64,000 nt of DNA from Bog-756 sp963718405 (GCA_963718405.1 CAVQYZ010000005.1:930001-994000), one strand, 5' to 3'; counted from the stretch's first letter, positions 25,197-34,179 are shown. The notes: generated by a model from the sequence alone, not told the origin. Translations and numbers: made by a program.

Positions 25197-25640
25197 CTAG
25201 ATGCTGGCCCGGCCGCGGAGTGGATTGCGGTTGACCCCTTCGACCCCGGCGCCGGCCGGGTACATCCGCGACAGGTGGTTCCACGAGCACTCGGTGCACA
25301 CCTCGACCACATAACAGACCACCGGCTCCTTGCGCCGCCAGTACCGGTTGAGCTCGGTCTGGGTGGCCACGCACCTCCCGCCCGGGGGGAGCTTGGACCC
25401 GAATACGAAGGTCACGTCCACCAGCCCGGACCCCTCGCAGATGGGGCACTCCTCGGCGGCGGGGCGACCCAGGTTGCGCGCCGCCCGGAGCAGCTCGGGG
25501 TGGGCGTCGCAGACATCGAGCCGGGAGAGCCGGCCCTTCTTGAACTCGCGGATCACCGAGTTGCGAGCCAGCAGGTACTCGACGCGGCCTCCGTTGGGGG
25601 ACGTCTGCACACTGTCGAGTGCCCCGGGTCGGAAGCTCAC
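25197..25640 (-). CDS. DUF5318 family zinc-ribbon-like protein
   Basis: A 147-residue actinobacterial protein of unknown role (DUF5318; Rv0049 type). Two cysteine pairs, CPIC and CTEC, suggest a zinc ribbon in the C-terminal half; the N-terminal half is alpha-helical (VEYLLARNSVIREFKKGRLSRLDVCDAHPELLRAA). In mycobacteria the same gene neighbours padR and ino1, as here, where it is divergent from padR. Confidence 0.8.
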   Translation of the reverse strand: MSFRPGALDSVQTSPNGGRVEYLLARNSVIREFKKGRLSRLDVCDAHPELLRAARNLGRPAAEECPICEGSGLVDVTFVFGSKLPPGGRCVATQTELNRYWRRKEPVVCYVVEVCTECSWNHLSRMYPAGAGVEGVNRNPLRGRASI

Positions 25641-25790
25641 GCCGACCAGGGTACCCCTCGCGGGTCACTTGGCACCGCTGTGCAGCCCGGGCGCTGGGCC
25701 AGCCCCGGAGAGGGTCCCGGACCTCGGGGGCCCCGGGACATCCCGGGCCCGGATGACCGGGCAAACCGTGCCCATCCGCCGATATGTTCG

Positions 25791-25817
25791 CACGATATAT
25801 CGAAATGATATATCGTG
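25791..25817. promoter_or_regulatory. Perfect operator upstream of padR-ino1
   Basis: CACGATATATC (25791-25801) and GATATATCGTG (25807-25817) are perfect complements around GAAAT. The right arm overlaps the likely -10 (TATCGT, 25811-25816), and a transcription start at 25823 would follow 6 nt later. An AT-rich 27-bp dyad in ~70% GC DNA, placed over the promoter of a padR gene, is best read as the PadR operator for autorepression and control of ino1. Confidence 0.75.
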
Positions 25818-25822
25818 GCGGT

Positions 25823-25924
25823 ATGCAGTTCATGAACTCCGGCCGTCCACTCCCCCGCCCGGGGGCTCGTGACGCCCGCAGTGGTGCCCCTGGGCCCGCC
25901 CCGGCCGGCGGATGGACGTCCTGA
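25823..25924 (+). CDS. Putative leaderless 33-codon upstream ORF (leader peptide) of padR
   Basis: An ATG six nt after TATCGT opens a 33-codon frame starting MQFMNSGRPLPRPG and ending GGWTS. Its TGA (25922-25924) shares one base with an ATG at 25924, the second Met of the PadR frame (TGATG). If the mRNA starts at 25823, ribosomes would translate this ORF first and re-initiate at padR. I cannot tell whether the peptide itself matters. It is too short to support by composition. Confidence 0.4.
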   Translation: MQFMNSGRPLPRPGARDARSGAPGPAPAGGWTS

Positions 25925-26598
25925 TGCTCGATCTGGCCATCCTGGGCCTTCTCCACGAGCAGGAACTCCACGGTTACGAGATCCGGCGACGCCTCCGCGA
26001 CGAGTTGGGCCTGTTCGCCAACATCTCCTTCGGCTCGCTCTACCCGGCGCTCTCCCGTCTGGAGACGGCCGGAGCGGTGACCGTCACCGAATCGAGCGGC
26101 ACGCCGGCGACCGCGCCCATCCCCCCCACCGGATCGCTGAGCGGTGAGCGGGCCGGACTGCGGGCCCGCCGGGCCGGCGCCACCCGGGGCACCAAGCGGT
26201 CCCGCAAGGTCTACCGGATCACCGCCCAGGGCCGCGAGCTCTTCGAGCAACTCCTCGACGCCGACGAGCCGGCCGGGACCGATGACGCCCGCAGCTTCGG
26301 GCTCCGTCTGGCCTTCGCCCGGCACCTGGCCCCCCAGGCCCGGCTGGCCCTCCTCGAGCGCCGGCGGGCCCAGCTGGCCCGGCGCCTGGCCAGCGACCAC
26401 CTCCGCGCCGCCGGGGACTCCCTCGACGTCTACACCCGCTCATTGGTCGAGCACGGCACCGAGGCCACCGAGCACGACATCGCCTGGCTGGACCGCCTCA
26501 TCGAGTCCGAACGCCAGAAGCAGCCATCGCCACGATCCGACAGTCGCGAGCCCCAACGGGGGAGCGCAGTGACAACAACGAAGGGAACCAATCCATGA
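25912..26598 (+). CDS. PadR family transcriptional regulator
   Basis: A 228-residue PadR regulator. The winged-helix domain starts at MLDLAILGLLHEQELHGYEIRRRL and runs through FGSLYPALSRLE. The wing is interrupted by a ~40-residue Pro/Gly/Ala/Arg-rich insertion before KVYRITAQGRELFEQLL. The C-terminal dimerisation helices follow, and a hydrophilic tail ends at the ino1 start. The start may be ATG 25912 or, more likely, ATG 25924, which is coupled to the upstream short ORF. It overlaps ino1 by 4 bp (ATGA). In mycobacteria the orthologue Rv0047c also adjoins ino1. Confidence 0.9.
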   Translation: MDVLMLDLAILGLLHEQELHGYEIRRRLRDELGLFANISFGSLYPALSRLETAGAVTVTESSGTPATAPIPPTGSLSGERAGLRARRAGATRGTKRSRKVYRITAQGRELFEQLLDADEPAGTDDARSFGLRLAFARHLAPQARLALLERRRAQLARRLASDHLRAAGDSLDVYTRSLVEHGTEATEHDIAWLDRLIESERQKQPSPRSDSREPQRGSAVTTTKGTNP

Positions 26599-27692
26599 GC
26601 ACCATCCGTGTAGCCATCGCCGGTGTGGGCAACTGCGCCAGCTCGCTCATCCAAGGAGTCGAGTACTACCGGGAGGCCGACCCGACAGAGACGGTTCCCG
26701 GCCTGATGCATGTGGTGCTGGGGGGCTACCACGTGCGGGACCTGGAGTTCGTGGCGGCCTTCGACGCCGACGCCGCCAAGGTCGGCCTCGATCTGGGGAA
26801 AGCCATCTTCGCCGGGCAGAACAACACCATCCGGTTCGCCGGGGTGGGCGAGCTCGGGATCACCGTGCAGCGGGGACCGACCCTCGACGGGTACGGGAAG
26901 TACTACCGCGAGACGGTGGAGGAGTCGCCGGCCGAGCCGGTGGACGTGGTGGCGGCCCTGAAGGACTCGCGGGCCGACGTGCTGGTCAGCTACCTGCCGG
27001 TCGGCTCCGAGCAGGCTCAACGGTTCTACGCCGAGGCCTGCCTGCAGGCCGGGGTGGGCTTCGTCAACGCCATCCCGGTGTTCATCGCCTCGGACCCCGA
27101 GTGGGCCGCCAAGTTCCACGCCGCCGGCCTGCCCATCGTGGGTGACGACATCAAGAGCCAGGTGGGATCGACCATCGTCCACCGCATCCTGACCCGGCTG
27201 TTCGAGGACCGGGGCTTGGCCCTCGACCACACCTACCAGCTCAACGTGGGTGGCAACATGGACTTCAAGAACATGCTGGAGCGGGACCGGCTGGAGTCCA
27301 AGAAGGTCTCGAAGACCCAGGCCGTGACCAGCCAGATCGAGCATGGTGCCCTGCCGGCGGACGACGTCCACATCGGGCCCTCGGACCACGTGCCGTGGCT
27401 CCACGACCGCAAGTGGGCCTACATCCGCATGGAGGGTCGCAACTTCGGCGATGTCCCGCTCAACCTCGAGCTCAAACTGGAGGTGTGGGACTCCCCCAAC
27501 TCGGCCGGTGTGATCATCGACGCCGTGCGGTGCGCCAAGTTGGCCCTGGACCGGGGCATCGGCGGACCCCTGCTCGGCCCCTCGGCCTATTTCATGAAGT
27601 CGCCGCCGGTCCAGTACCACGACGACGTGGCGCACGACATGGTCGAAGCCTTCGCCGACGGGGACCCCGGACCGGTCTGGCCCGAGGCCTGA
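26595..27692 (+). CDS. ino1: Inositol-3-phosphate synthase
   Basis: A 365-residue NAD-dependent myo-inositol-1-phosphate synthase converting glucose-6-phosphate to inositol phosphate, the entry to phosphatidylinositol and mycothiol in actinobacteria. NAD motif VAIAGVGNCASSLIQGVEYY is at the N-terminus. GDDIKSQVGSTIVHR, NVGGNMDFKNML and the Lys-rich ESKKVSKTQAV are the active-site segments, and YIRMEGRNFGDVP follows. Length matches the short actinobacterial/archaeal type. Co-translated with padR (ATGA), so probably under its control. Confidence 0.95.
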   Translation: MSTIRVAIAGVGNCASSLIQGVEYYREADPTETVPGLMHVVLGGYHVRDLEFVAAFDADAAKVGLDLGKAIFAGQNNTIRFAGVGELGITVQRGPTLDGYGKYYRETVEESPAEPVDVVAALKDSRADVLVSYLPVGSEQAQRFYAEACLQAGVGFVNAIPVFIASDPEWAAKFHAAGLPIVGDDIKSQVGSTIVHRILTRLFEDRGLALDHTYQLNVGGNMDFKNMLERDRLESKKVSKTQAVTSQIEHGALPADDVHIGPSDHVPWLHDRKWAYIRMEGRNFGDVPLNLELKLEVWDSPNSAGVIIDAVRCAKLALDRGIGGPLLGPSAYFMKSPPVQYHDDVAHDMVEAFADGDPGPVWPEA

Positions 27693-27716
27693 CCCGGGTG
27701 GATAGGGCGGACCGTT

Positions 27717-29102
27717 TCAGGCCTGCTCGGCCCACCACTCGCTGAGGCGGGCCCGGGCCTCGCCCTCCCCGAGGGGGCCCTCGTCCATGCGCAGGTTCAT
27801 CAGGAACTTCAGGGCCTGGCCCACCTCGGGCCCCGGCTTGATCCCCAGCTGCTCCATGACCTGGGCCCCGTCGAGGTCGGGACGGATGGCGTCGAGCTCC
27901 TCTTGCTGGCGTAGCTCGTCGATCCGCGCCTCCAACTCGTCCATGCGACGGCCCAGGGCCCGGGCCTTGTTGGCGTTGCGGGTGGTGCAGTCGCACCGGG
28001 TGAGCTCGTTGAGCTGATCGAGCAGCGGGCCGGCGTCCCGCACGTACCGGCGCACGGCACGGTCCGTCCATCCCAGCCGGTAGGTGTGGAACCGGAGGTG
28101 CAGGTTGACCAGCTCGGTCACGATCTCCACCTCCTCGTTGGGATAGCGGAGCGCCTGCATCCGGTGGCGGGTCATCCGGGCCCCGACCACTTCGTGATGG
28201 TGGAAGGTCACCCCCCCGTCGACGAAGGCCCGGGTCTTGGGCTTGCCCACATCATGGAAGAGGGCGGCCAGCCGTAGGAGGCGGTCGGGGCTGGTCTTGT
28301 CCACCACGGCCAGCGTGTGGGCCAGCACGTCCTTGTGCCGGTGGATGGGATCCTGTTCGAGAGCCAGGGCCGGCAGCTCGGGCAGGAACTCGTCGGCCAG
28401 CCCGGTGCGCACCACGAACCACAGGGCCACCGAAGGCACCGGAACCATCACGATCTTGTCCAACTCGTCCCTGATGCGCTCGGCCGACACGATGGAGAGG
28501 CGGTGGTGGTCGGCCTTGACCGCGGCCACCAGCGGCGGGTCCGGCTCCAGCTCGAGCTGGGCGATGAACCGGGCCGCCCGGAGCATGCGCAGTGGGTCGT
28601 CGGCGAAGGACTCCTCGGGGTCCAGGGGGGTCCGCAGGCGGTGCACCGAGAGGTCGGCCAGGCCGTCGAAGGGATCGATCAGCTCCAGCTCGGGGAGCCG
28701 GAGGGCCATGGCGTTGATGGTGAAGTCCCGGCGGGCCAGATCCACTTCCACGTCGTCCCCGAAGGCCACCTCGGGCTTGCGCGAGTCCGGCCGGTAGGCC
28801 TCGGCCCGATGGGTGGTGATCTCGTACTTCTGCCCGCGACGCCGGAACCCGATGGTGCCGAACCGCTTCCCCTGGGTCCACACGGCGTCGGCCCATCCGG
28901 TCACCACGGCCTCGATCTCATCGGGCCGGGCGTCGGTGGTGAAGTCGAGATCCCGGTCGAGCGGCCGGGGGGAGCTTTCGTCGGCCACGATGGCGTCGCG
29001 CACCGATCCCCCCACCAAGTAGAGGGTATGACCGGCGGAGCGGAAGCGCTCGGCAAGGTCCGCGGTGGCCTGCACCAGCGGTTGCAGTCGCTCAGGGAAC
29101 AC
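27717..29102 (-). CDS. CCA tRNA nucleotidyltransferase (HD-domain type)
   Basis: A 461-residue class II nucleotidyltransferase adding CCA to tRNA 3' ends, usually annotated pcnA or cca in actinobacteria. The head has LYLVGGSVRDA and the metal motif DRDLDFTTDA; the neck has RRDFTINAMALR and DPLRMLRAARF. An HD domain (LAALFHDVGKP) follows. The frame is open to 29168, but GTG 29102 lies 7 nt after TACCCT (29110-29115), a leaderless-type start matching the domain. Divergent from the DUF6049 gene, as in mycobacteria. Confidence 0.92.
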   Translation of the reverse strand: MFPERLQPLVQATADLAERFRSAGHTLYLVGGSVRDAIVADESSPRPLDRDLDFTTDARPDEIEAVVTGWADAVWTQGKRFGTIGFRRRGQKYEITTHRAEAYRPDSRKPEVAFGDDVEVDLARRDFTINAMALRLPELELIDPFDGLADLSVHRLRTPLDPEESFADDPLRMLRAARFIAQLELEPDPPLVAAVKADHHRLSIVSAERIRDELDKIVMVPVPSVALWFVVRTGLADEFLPELPALALEQDPIHRHKDVLAHTLAVVDKTSPDRLLRLAALFHDVGKPKTRAFVDGGVTFHHHEVVGARMTRHRMQALRYPNEEVEIVTELVNLHLRFHTYRLGWTDRAVRRYVRDAGPLLDQLNELTRCDCTTRNANKARALGRRMDELEARIDELRQQEELDAIRPDLDGAQVMEQLGIKPGPEVGQALKFLMNLRMDEGPLGEGEARARLSEWWAEQA

Positions 29103-29239
29103 GCCGCCGAGGGTAGTGCGACTGGCGTAGGCTGCCGTCCGAAGTGGATCGGGAACGAGGCAGCCCATGCCCCAGTGGCAGCCATCTCCGGGCCGGCGTG
29201 CCGATCGGGGACGGGCCCGCCCCGATCATCGGGGTGGGG

Positions 29240-31419
29240 GTGCATCGTGCCCGGCGAGCCCGGTCCAAGGCGCCGGTCGCCCTGGTGGTCTGCTTCCTAC
29301 TTCTCCTGGCCGTGACGGTGTCGCCCCGGGCCGGAGCGGCAGCCACCCGTCACGTCACCACACCCTCGAAGCCCGCGGTTCCGGCCCTGGCCCCCGACGC
29401 CCCCTTGACCCTTCTGGGCCAGACCTCGTGGGTGTCGTCGCCGGGCCAGCAGTTCATCCTCCACCTCGAGGCCGGTCGCGAGACACCTCCGGTGGCCCAG
29501 CTCGGCGTCACCGTCGACGTCGACGCCTGCCTGTCCAGCGTCTCGGGCTTCGACCAGTCCCTCTCGGACTTCTCCTCCCAGTCCACCGTGGCCTCGACCA
29601 CCTCGCCCCTACCGGTCACCGGACTGCCGGTGTTGCCCACCGGGGGCTTCGAGCTGGCCATGCCGGTGGTGGTGGGCTCCTACCCGTCCAGCCCGGCGGG
29701 GGGCTTCACCATCCACCTCACCTCCGCCGCCGACCAGTGCGGGCTCTTCCCCTCGGGGGTCTACCCGGTGCGGATCCAGTTGGTGGACACCGTCACCAAC
29801 CGGGTGCTGGGCGGAATCACCACCCACCTCATCTATACGGCGGGGGCGGCAGGGACCCAGAGGCTGCGGTTCGCCCTGGTCCTCCCGGTCCGGACCACGG
29901 TGGTGGCAGCGCCGGCCCCCAAGGCCACCACCCTCCAGACCCACCCGTCCGCCGCTTTGGAGGTCCCGTCCGCCGGGGCCCTGGCCGACGTGGCCGGCAC
30001 GGTGAGTGCCGTGGCCCACAATCCATCCGTCCCCCTGACCATCGAGGCCAACGCCCAGACCGTGGGCGCCCTGCAGACCTCCGGCCATCAGGCCGCGGTG
30101 AACGAGTTGCGCAGCCTGGCCGCCGACCCGTCGCTCCACCAGTTCACCTCGTCGACGTACGCCCCGGTCAACGCCTCGAAGCTGGTGTCGGCGGGCCTCG
30201 GAAGCGAGCTGGCCCTGCAGATCAGCCGGGGCACCGACCTGCTGTCCACCGAGGTCACCCGCCGGCCCACCACTCCGAAGGCCCAGGGCGTGTGGGTGGC
30301 CGATGCCGGATTGAACGGGACCGCCCTGTCCCAACTGCAGGCGGACGGGTACAGCCAGCTCATCCTGCCTCCGGGTGCCGTGTCGTCGTCACCCGCCGAA
30401 CGGCTCGGCCGCCGAGACGTTCCTGGTTGATTCGGGCACCGGGCCGGCCATGACCGCCGTCGCCTCCAGCGCCGGCCTCTCGGCCCGGTTCACCGCCTCC
30501 AGCGTCGATCCGGTGTTGGCCGCCCACCAGCTGGTAGCCGAGCTGGCTCAGATCTACTACGAGCAGCCCAACGACGACACCGCCCGGGCCATGGTGGCGG
30601 TGGCCCCCGCCCGGTGGTCCGACAACCCGGCCTTCGTGAATGCCCTCCTCGGCGCCCTGACGGCCAACCCCATCATCCAGTCCGTGACCACCTCCGAGCT
30701 GTTCGACACCTTCCCGGCCGCCACCACCTGCCGTGACAGCTGCCGGCTGCTGCCAGGGAGCGACAGCGGACGACTGCCGGTGGCTGCCATCCAGGTCCAG
30801 CGGAACCGTATCGACAGTTTCGCCGCCGCCGCACCTGCGGCCCGGTACCTCAATGCGCCCCTCGGGGACCTGGTGCTGGCCGGTGAGTCCGAGTTGCTGC
30901 GTCCGGGCCAGCAGTCGGCGGTGCTCCAGAACACCGCAGCTGGCGGTGGATGCCCAGCTACAGCAGTTGACCGTGGCCAGCGGGCAGTCCATCACCCTGA
31001 CCTCCCAGCAGGGCACCCTGCCCATCGACATCCAGTCATCGGCGCCGTACCCGGTGTCGGCCACCTTGACCGTCACCAGCGACAAGCTCCTGTTCGCCAA
31101 CGGCGGCACCGGGTTGACCGAGGCCACCACCGTGCTACCGGGACACGGTCACACCGACGTGGTCTACATCAAGGTCCGGGCCCGGACCTCGGGGGTATTC
31201 ACCGTCGACGTGACCCTCCATGCGCCCGTCGGGGGCCTGCTGCTCTCCAGCGGGCAGATCGTGGTGCGCTCCACCGCCACCTCGATCGTGGGTGTGATCC
31301 TGTCCGTCGGGGCGGTGGCGGTCCTGGCGGTGTGGTGGGTCAGGACCTCCCGCAAACGCCGGGTGCTACGTCGGGCCGAGGACGAGGAGAGCACCAAGGT
31401 CCCGGTGAACGCCGGGTGA
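29240..31419 (+). pseudogene. DUF6049 family exported protein, broken by two frameshifts
   Basis: Three consecutive frames together encode one DUF6049-type protein. They are 29240 to ~30400 (signal peptide VALVVCFLLLLAVTVSPRAGAA, then the domain), ~30390 to ~30940 (ETFLVDSGTGPAMTAV to SAVLQNTA) and ~30940 to 31419 (LAVDAQLQQLTVASGQS, a final membrane span VGVILSVGAVAVLAVWWV and a basic tail). Each junction needs a net +1 shift. The mycobacterial relative (Rv3909 position) is an exported membrane-anchored protein next to murJ. Either the gene is dead or the assembly has indels. Protein sequence on both sides of each break is well conserved, which favours a recent or artificial break. The last frame overlaps murJ (GTGA). 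Confidence 0.8.
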
Positions 31420-34055
31420 CCGAGACCGAAGTAGACGGCCTCCCGGCCGCACCCGGCGGGGGCCGACGACGCCTGGCCGGTGCCACCGCGGGGATGGCCA
31501 TCGGCACCACGCTCTCGAGGCTCACCGGGCTGGCCAGCGTGTTCGCCCTCACCGTGGCCCTGGGCGGTGGGGGCTTCGCCGACGCCTACAACCTGGCCAA
31601 CACCACCCCCAACATCGTCACCGACATCGTCATCGGCGGGGTGCTGTCGGCCACCTTCGTGCCGGTCTTCGTCGGCCGCCTGACCACCCGGCGGGCCGAC
31701 GAGGCATGGGAGGCCATTTCGGCGGTGGTCACGGTGACCGTGGTGGTGCTGTTGGCGGCCACGGTGGCCTTCTTCATCCTGACGCCTCAGATCATCGATC
31801 TGTACACCGTGACCAACCACAACCGCGACGTGGCCGACCAGCGCCAGGTGGCGGTGTTCTTCCTGCGTTGGTTCGTGCCCCAGCTGACCTGCTACGGCCT
31901 CATCGCCCTGTTCACGGCGCTGTTGAACACCCGGGGCAAGTTCGCCGCCCCCATGTTCGTGCCCATCGCCAACAACCTGGTGGTGATCGTGGTCCTGTTG
32001 TGGTTCCACGCCTTGGTCCCCCACCCCTCCCTGGCCGCCCTGGACGCCCACCACACCGGCCTGGTGCTGCTGGGGTTCGGTACCACCCTCGGGGTGTTGG
32101 TCCAGGCCGTGTTGCTGATCCCGTCCCTGCTCCGGGCCAACCTCCACGTCCGCTTCCTGTGGCGTCCGGCCCACGAGGCCATGCGGACCATCACCCGGCT
32201 GGCCGGCTGGACCTTCGGCTGGGTGGTGGCCAACCAGGTGGCCCTGGTGGTGGTGCTGGCCCTGGCCGACGGGGTCAAGGTGCCCGGGGCGGTGTCGGCC
32301 TACACCTATGCCTACCGGTTCTTCCAACTTCCCTACGGCATCGTGGCGGTGTCGGTGATGAGCGTGGTGACCCCGTCACTGTCCGCCCGATGGGCCCGCG
32401 GGGACCTGGCCGCCTTCCAACACCGGATGGCCTTCGGCCTGCGGGGGATCCTGGCCATCATCATCCCCTCGGCCGTGGGCATGGTGCTGCTGGCCCAGCC
32501 GCTGGTCACCCTGTTGCTGCGGCACGGCGCCGAGACCACGTACGAAGCCGGCGCCGCCGGCACGGCCCTGGCCATGTTCGCCCTGGGCCTACCGGGCTTC
32601 TGCACCTTCCTCTACATGGTGCGGGTGCTCCAGGCCATGCAGGACACCAAGACGGCGTTCCGGCTCTACCTGGTGGAGAACGGGCTCAACATCATCTTCG
32701 GGGTGGCGCTGGTCGGCCCGCTCGGAGTCCGGGGCCTGGCCCTGTCACTCTCCATCGCCTACTCCCTGGCGGCCCTGTTGGCCCTGTGGGTGATCCGCCA
32801 ACGGGTCGGCGGGCTGGGTGGACCGGAGTTGACCACCCCGGTCAAACGGGTCCTGGCGGCGTCGGCGGTCATGGCGGTGGCCACGGTCCTGGCCCTCAAC
32901 GTGTCCGCGGCGCCGTCGGGATTCGGGCTGCTGGCCCGGGTGGTGCTGGCCGTGGTGGTGGGCCTCGGCGCCTACGTGGCCACGGCGGCGGTACTGGCCC
33001 AACGTTCCGAGCGGCGGACCACCGAGGGCCGTCCGCTGCCGGCCGGAAGAGGAGCCGTCCCCCCGGGAGCAGGCGGGCCCACCGAGGGGCCGGTTACCCC
33101 GACCGGGGGGTCGTTCCATGGCAGACTCGACGACCACGCCGCCGATGAGCCCAGCGCCAATCTGGGACCGGTGGTCGAGCAGCCGAAGCAGCCGGGGGGC
33201 GAGGAGAAGCCAATGGCCCGGATACGGGTGGTAACCGACAGTGCATGTGATCTTTCAGCTGAACTGGCCGCGGCGCGGAACCTGACCGTGGTCCCGCTGT
33301 CCATCCGGTTCGGGTCCGAGGAGTTCGTGGACGGCTCCACGCTCACGACCGGGGAGTTCTGGTCGAGGTGCGCGGCCAGCAGCGTGCTCCCCGAAACGGC
33401 GGCGCCGTCTCCGGGCGCCTTCCAGGAGGCCTTCCTGGCGGCGCAGGCCGACGGGTACGACGGCGTGCTCTGCATCAACCTCTCGAGCGAGGTGTCGGCG
33501 ACCTACCAGGCTGCGGCGGCCGCGGCCAAGGCCGTCAGCGACCAGATCCCCGTCCGCACCATCGACTCGCGGTCGTTGACCATGGGCCTCGGCCTCATGG
33601 TCCTGGACGCCGCCGAGCGGGCCGGGGCCGGGGCCACCCTCGATGAACTGGTGGAGCGGGTCGAAGAGCTCATCCCGCGGACCCAGGTATTCGGGGTGCT
33701 GGACACGCTCGAGCACCTCGAGAAGGGGGGCCGCATCGGAGGGGCCCGGGCCCTGCTGGGGTCGCTCCTGTCCATCAAGCCGGTGGTGTCCCTGGTCGAC
33801 GGCAAGGTGGAGGAGGAGTCCAAGCAGCGGACCCGTAGCCGGTCACTGCGGTACCTGGCTGACAAGGCCGTGGGCTCGCCCCCGATCAGCCGGTTGGCGG
33901 TGTGCAACGGCGCGGCGGCGGACATCGACGTGTTCGTGGCCATGCTGAAGGACGTGCCGACCGAGCATCCCCTGGTGGTGGTGGACCTCGGCCCGGTGGT
34001 CGGAACCCACACCGGACCGGGCACCATCGGTATGTGCATCATCACCGTCGATTGA
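31416..34055 (+). CDS. murJ: Lipid II flippase MurJ, frame continuous with a DegV domain
   Basis: From GTG 31416 (GTGA overlap with the DUF6049 frame) the first ~530 residues are a MurJ/MviN flippase with ~14 spans: GMAIGTTLSRLTGLASVFAL, ADAYNLANTTPNIVTDIVIGGVLSA-type core, and QAMQDTKTAF. MurJ moves lipid II across the membrane for cell-wall synthesis. A ~70-residue Pro/Gly-rich linker follows, and the frame runs without a stop into a complete DegV protein (from residue ~600), 879 residues in all. MurJ's C-terminus is cytosolic, so a cytosolic DegV fusion is topologically possible. DegV also has its own start at 33213. Confidence 0.9.
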   Translation: MTETEVDGLPAAPGGGRRRLAGATAGMAIGTTLSRLTGLASVFALTVALGGGGFADAYNLANTTPNIVTDIVIGGVLSATFVPVFVGRLTTRRADEAWEAISAVVTVTVVVLLAATVAFFILTPQIIDLYTVTNHNRDVADQRQVAVFFLRWFVPQLTCYGLIALFTALLNTRGKFAAPMFVPIANNLVVIVVLLWFHALVPHPSLAALDAHHTGLVLLGFGTTLGVLVQAVLLIPSLLRANLHVRFLWRPAHEAMRTITRLAGWTFGWVVANQVALVVVLALADGVKVPGAVSAYTYAYRFFQLPYGIVAVSVMSVVTPSLSARWARGDLAAFQHRMAFGLRGILAIIIPSAVGMVLLAQPLVTLLLRHGAETTYEAGAAGTALAMFALGLPGFCTFLYMVRVLQAMQDTKTAFRLYLVENGLNIIFGVALVGPLGVRGLALSLSIAYSLAALLALWVIRQRVGGLGGPELTTPVKRVLAASAVMAVATVLALNVSAAPSGFGLLARVVLAVVVGLGAYVATAAVLAQRSERRTTEGRPLPAGRGAVPPGAGGPTEGPVTPTGGSFHGRLDDHAADEPSANLGPVVEQPKQPGGEEKPMARIRVVTDSACDLSAELAAARNLTVVPLSIRFGSEEFVDGSTLTTGEFWSRCAASSVLPETAAPSPGAFQEAFLAAQADGYDGVLCINLSSEVSATYQAAAAAAKAVSDQIPVRTIDSRSLTMGLGLMVLDAAERAGAGATLDELVERVEELIPRTQVFGVLDTLEHLEKGGRIGGARALLGSLLSIKPVVSLVDGKVEEESKQRTRSRSLRYLADKAVGSPPISRLAVCNGAAADIDVFVAMLKDVPTEHPLVVVDLGPVVGTHTGPGTIGMCIITVD
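33213..34055 (+). CDS. DegV family fatty-acid-binding protein (internal start)
   Basis: A complete 280-residue DegV protein begins at ATG 33213: MARIRVVTDSACDLS, the N-terminal signature; PSPGAFQEAF, DSRSLTMGLGLMVLDAA, EHLEKGGRIGGARALLGSLLSIKP and a final GTHTGPGTIGM. DegV proteins bind a fatty acid and, in FakB form, present it to a kinase. GGAG stands 8 nt upstream, so independent translation is likely even though the frame is continuous with murJ. In this position mycobacteria have sigM instead. Confidence 0.87.
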   Translation: MARIRVVTDSACDLSAELAAARNLTVVPLSIRFGSEEFVDGSTLTTGEFWSRCAASSVLPETAAPSPGAFQEAFLAAQADGYDGVLCINLSSEVSATYQAAAAAAKAVSDQIPVRTIDSRSLTMGLGLMVLDAAERAGAGATLDELVERVEELIPRTQVFGVLDTLEHLEKGGRIGGARALLGSLLSIKPVVSLVDGKVEEESKQRTRSRSLRYLADKAVGSPPISRLAVCNGAAADIDVFVAMLKDVPTEHPLVVVDLGPVVGTHTGPGTIGMCIITVD

Positions 34056-34120
34056 CAGCGGCCTGACCTTCGCCTCCCGGCGTTCCCGCGGCGGGCCGGC
34101 CTCCCGGCGCTCGAGGAATT

Positions 34121-34145
34121 GCCGGTACGACACCGCCGTACCGGC
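34121..34145 (+). terminator. Inverted repeat after murJ-degV
   Basis: GCCGGTACG (34121-34129) and CGTACCGGC (34137-34145) are perfect complements with a 7-nt loop, 66 bp after the degV stop. No T-run. Likely transcript-end hairpin; it directly precedes the promoter of the next gene. Confidence 0.55.
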
Positions 34146-34166
34146 AGGCCAGGCAGGGTCTCCGGC

Positions 34167-34179
34167 TATCCTCAGGCCA
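34167..34179 (+). promoter_or_regulatory. Leaderless-type -10 (TATCCT-N6-ATG)
   Basis: TATCCT (34167-34172) stands 6 nt before ATG 34179; no ribosome site is present. It would drive the small membrane protein and, through coupling, trxB. Confidence 0.55.
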
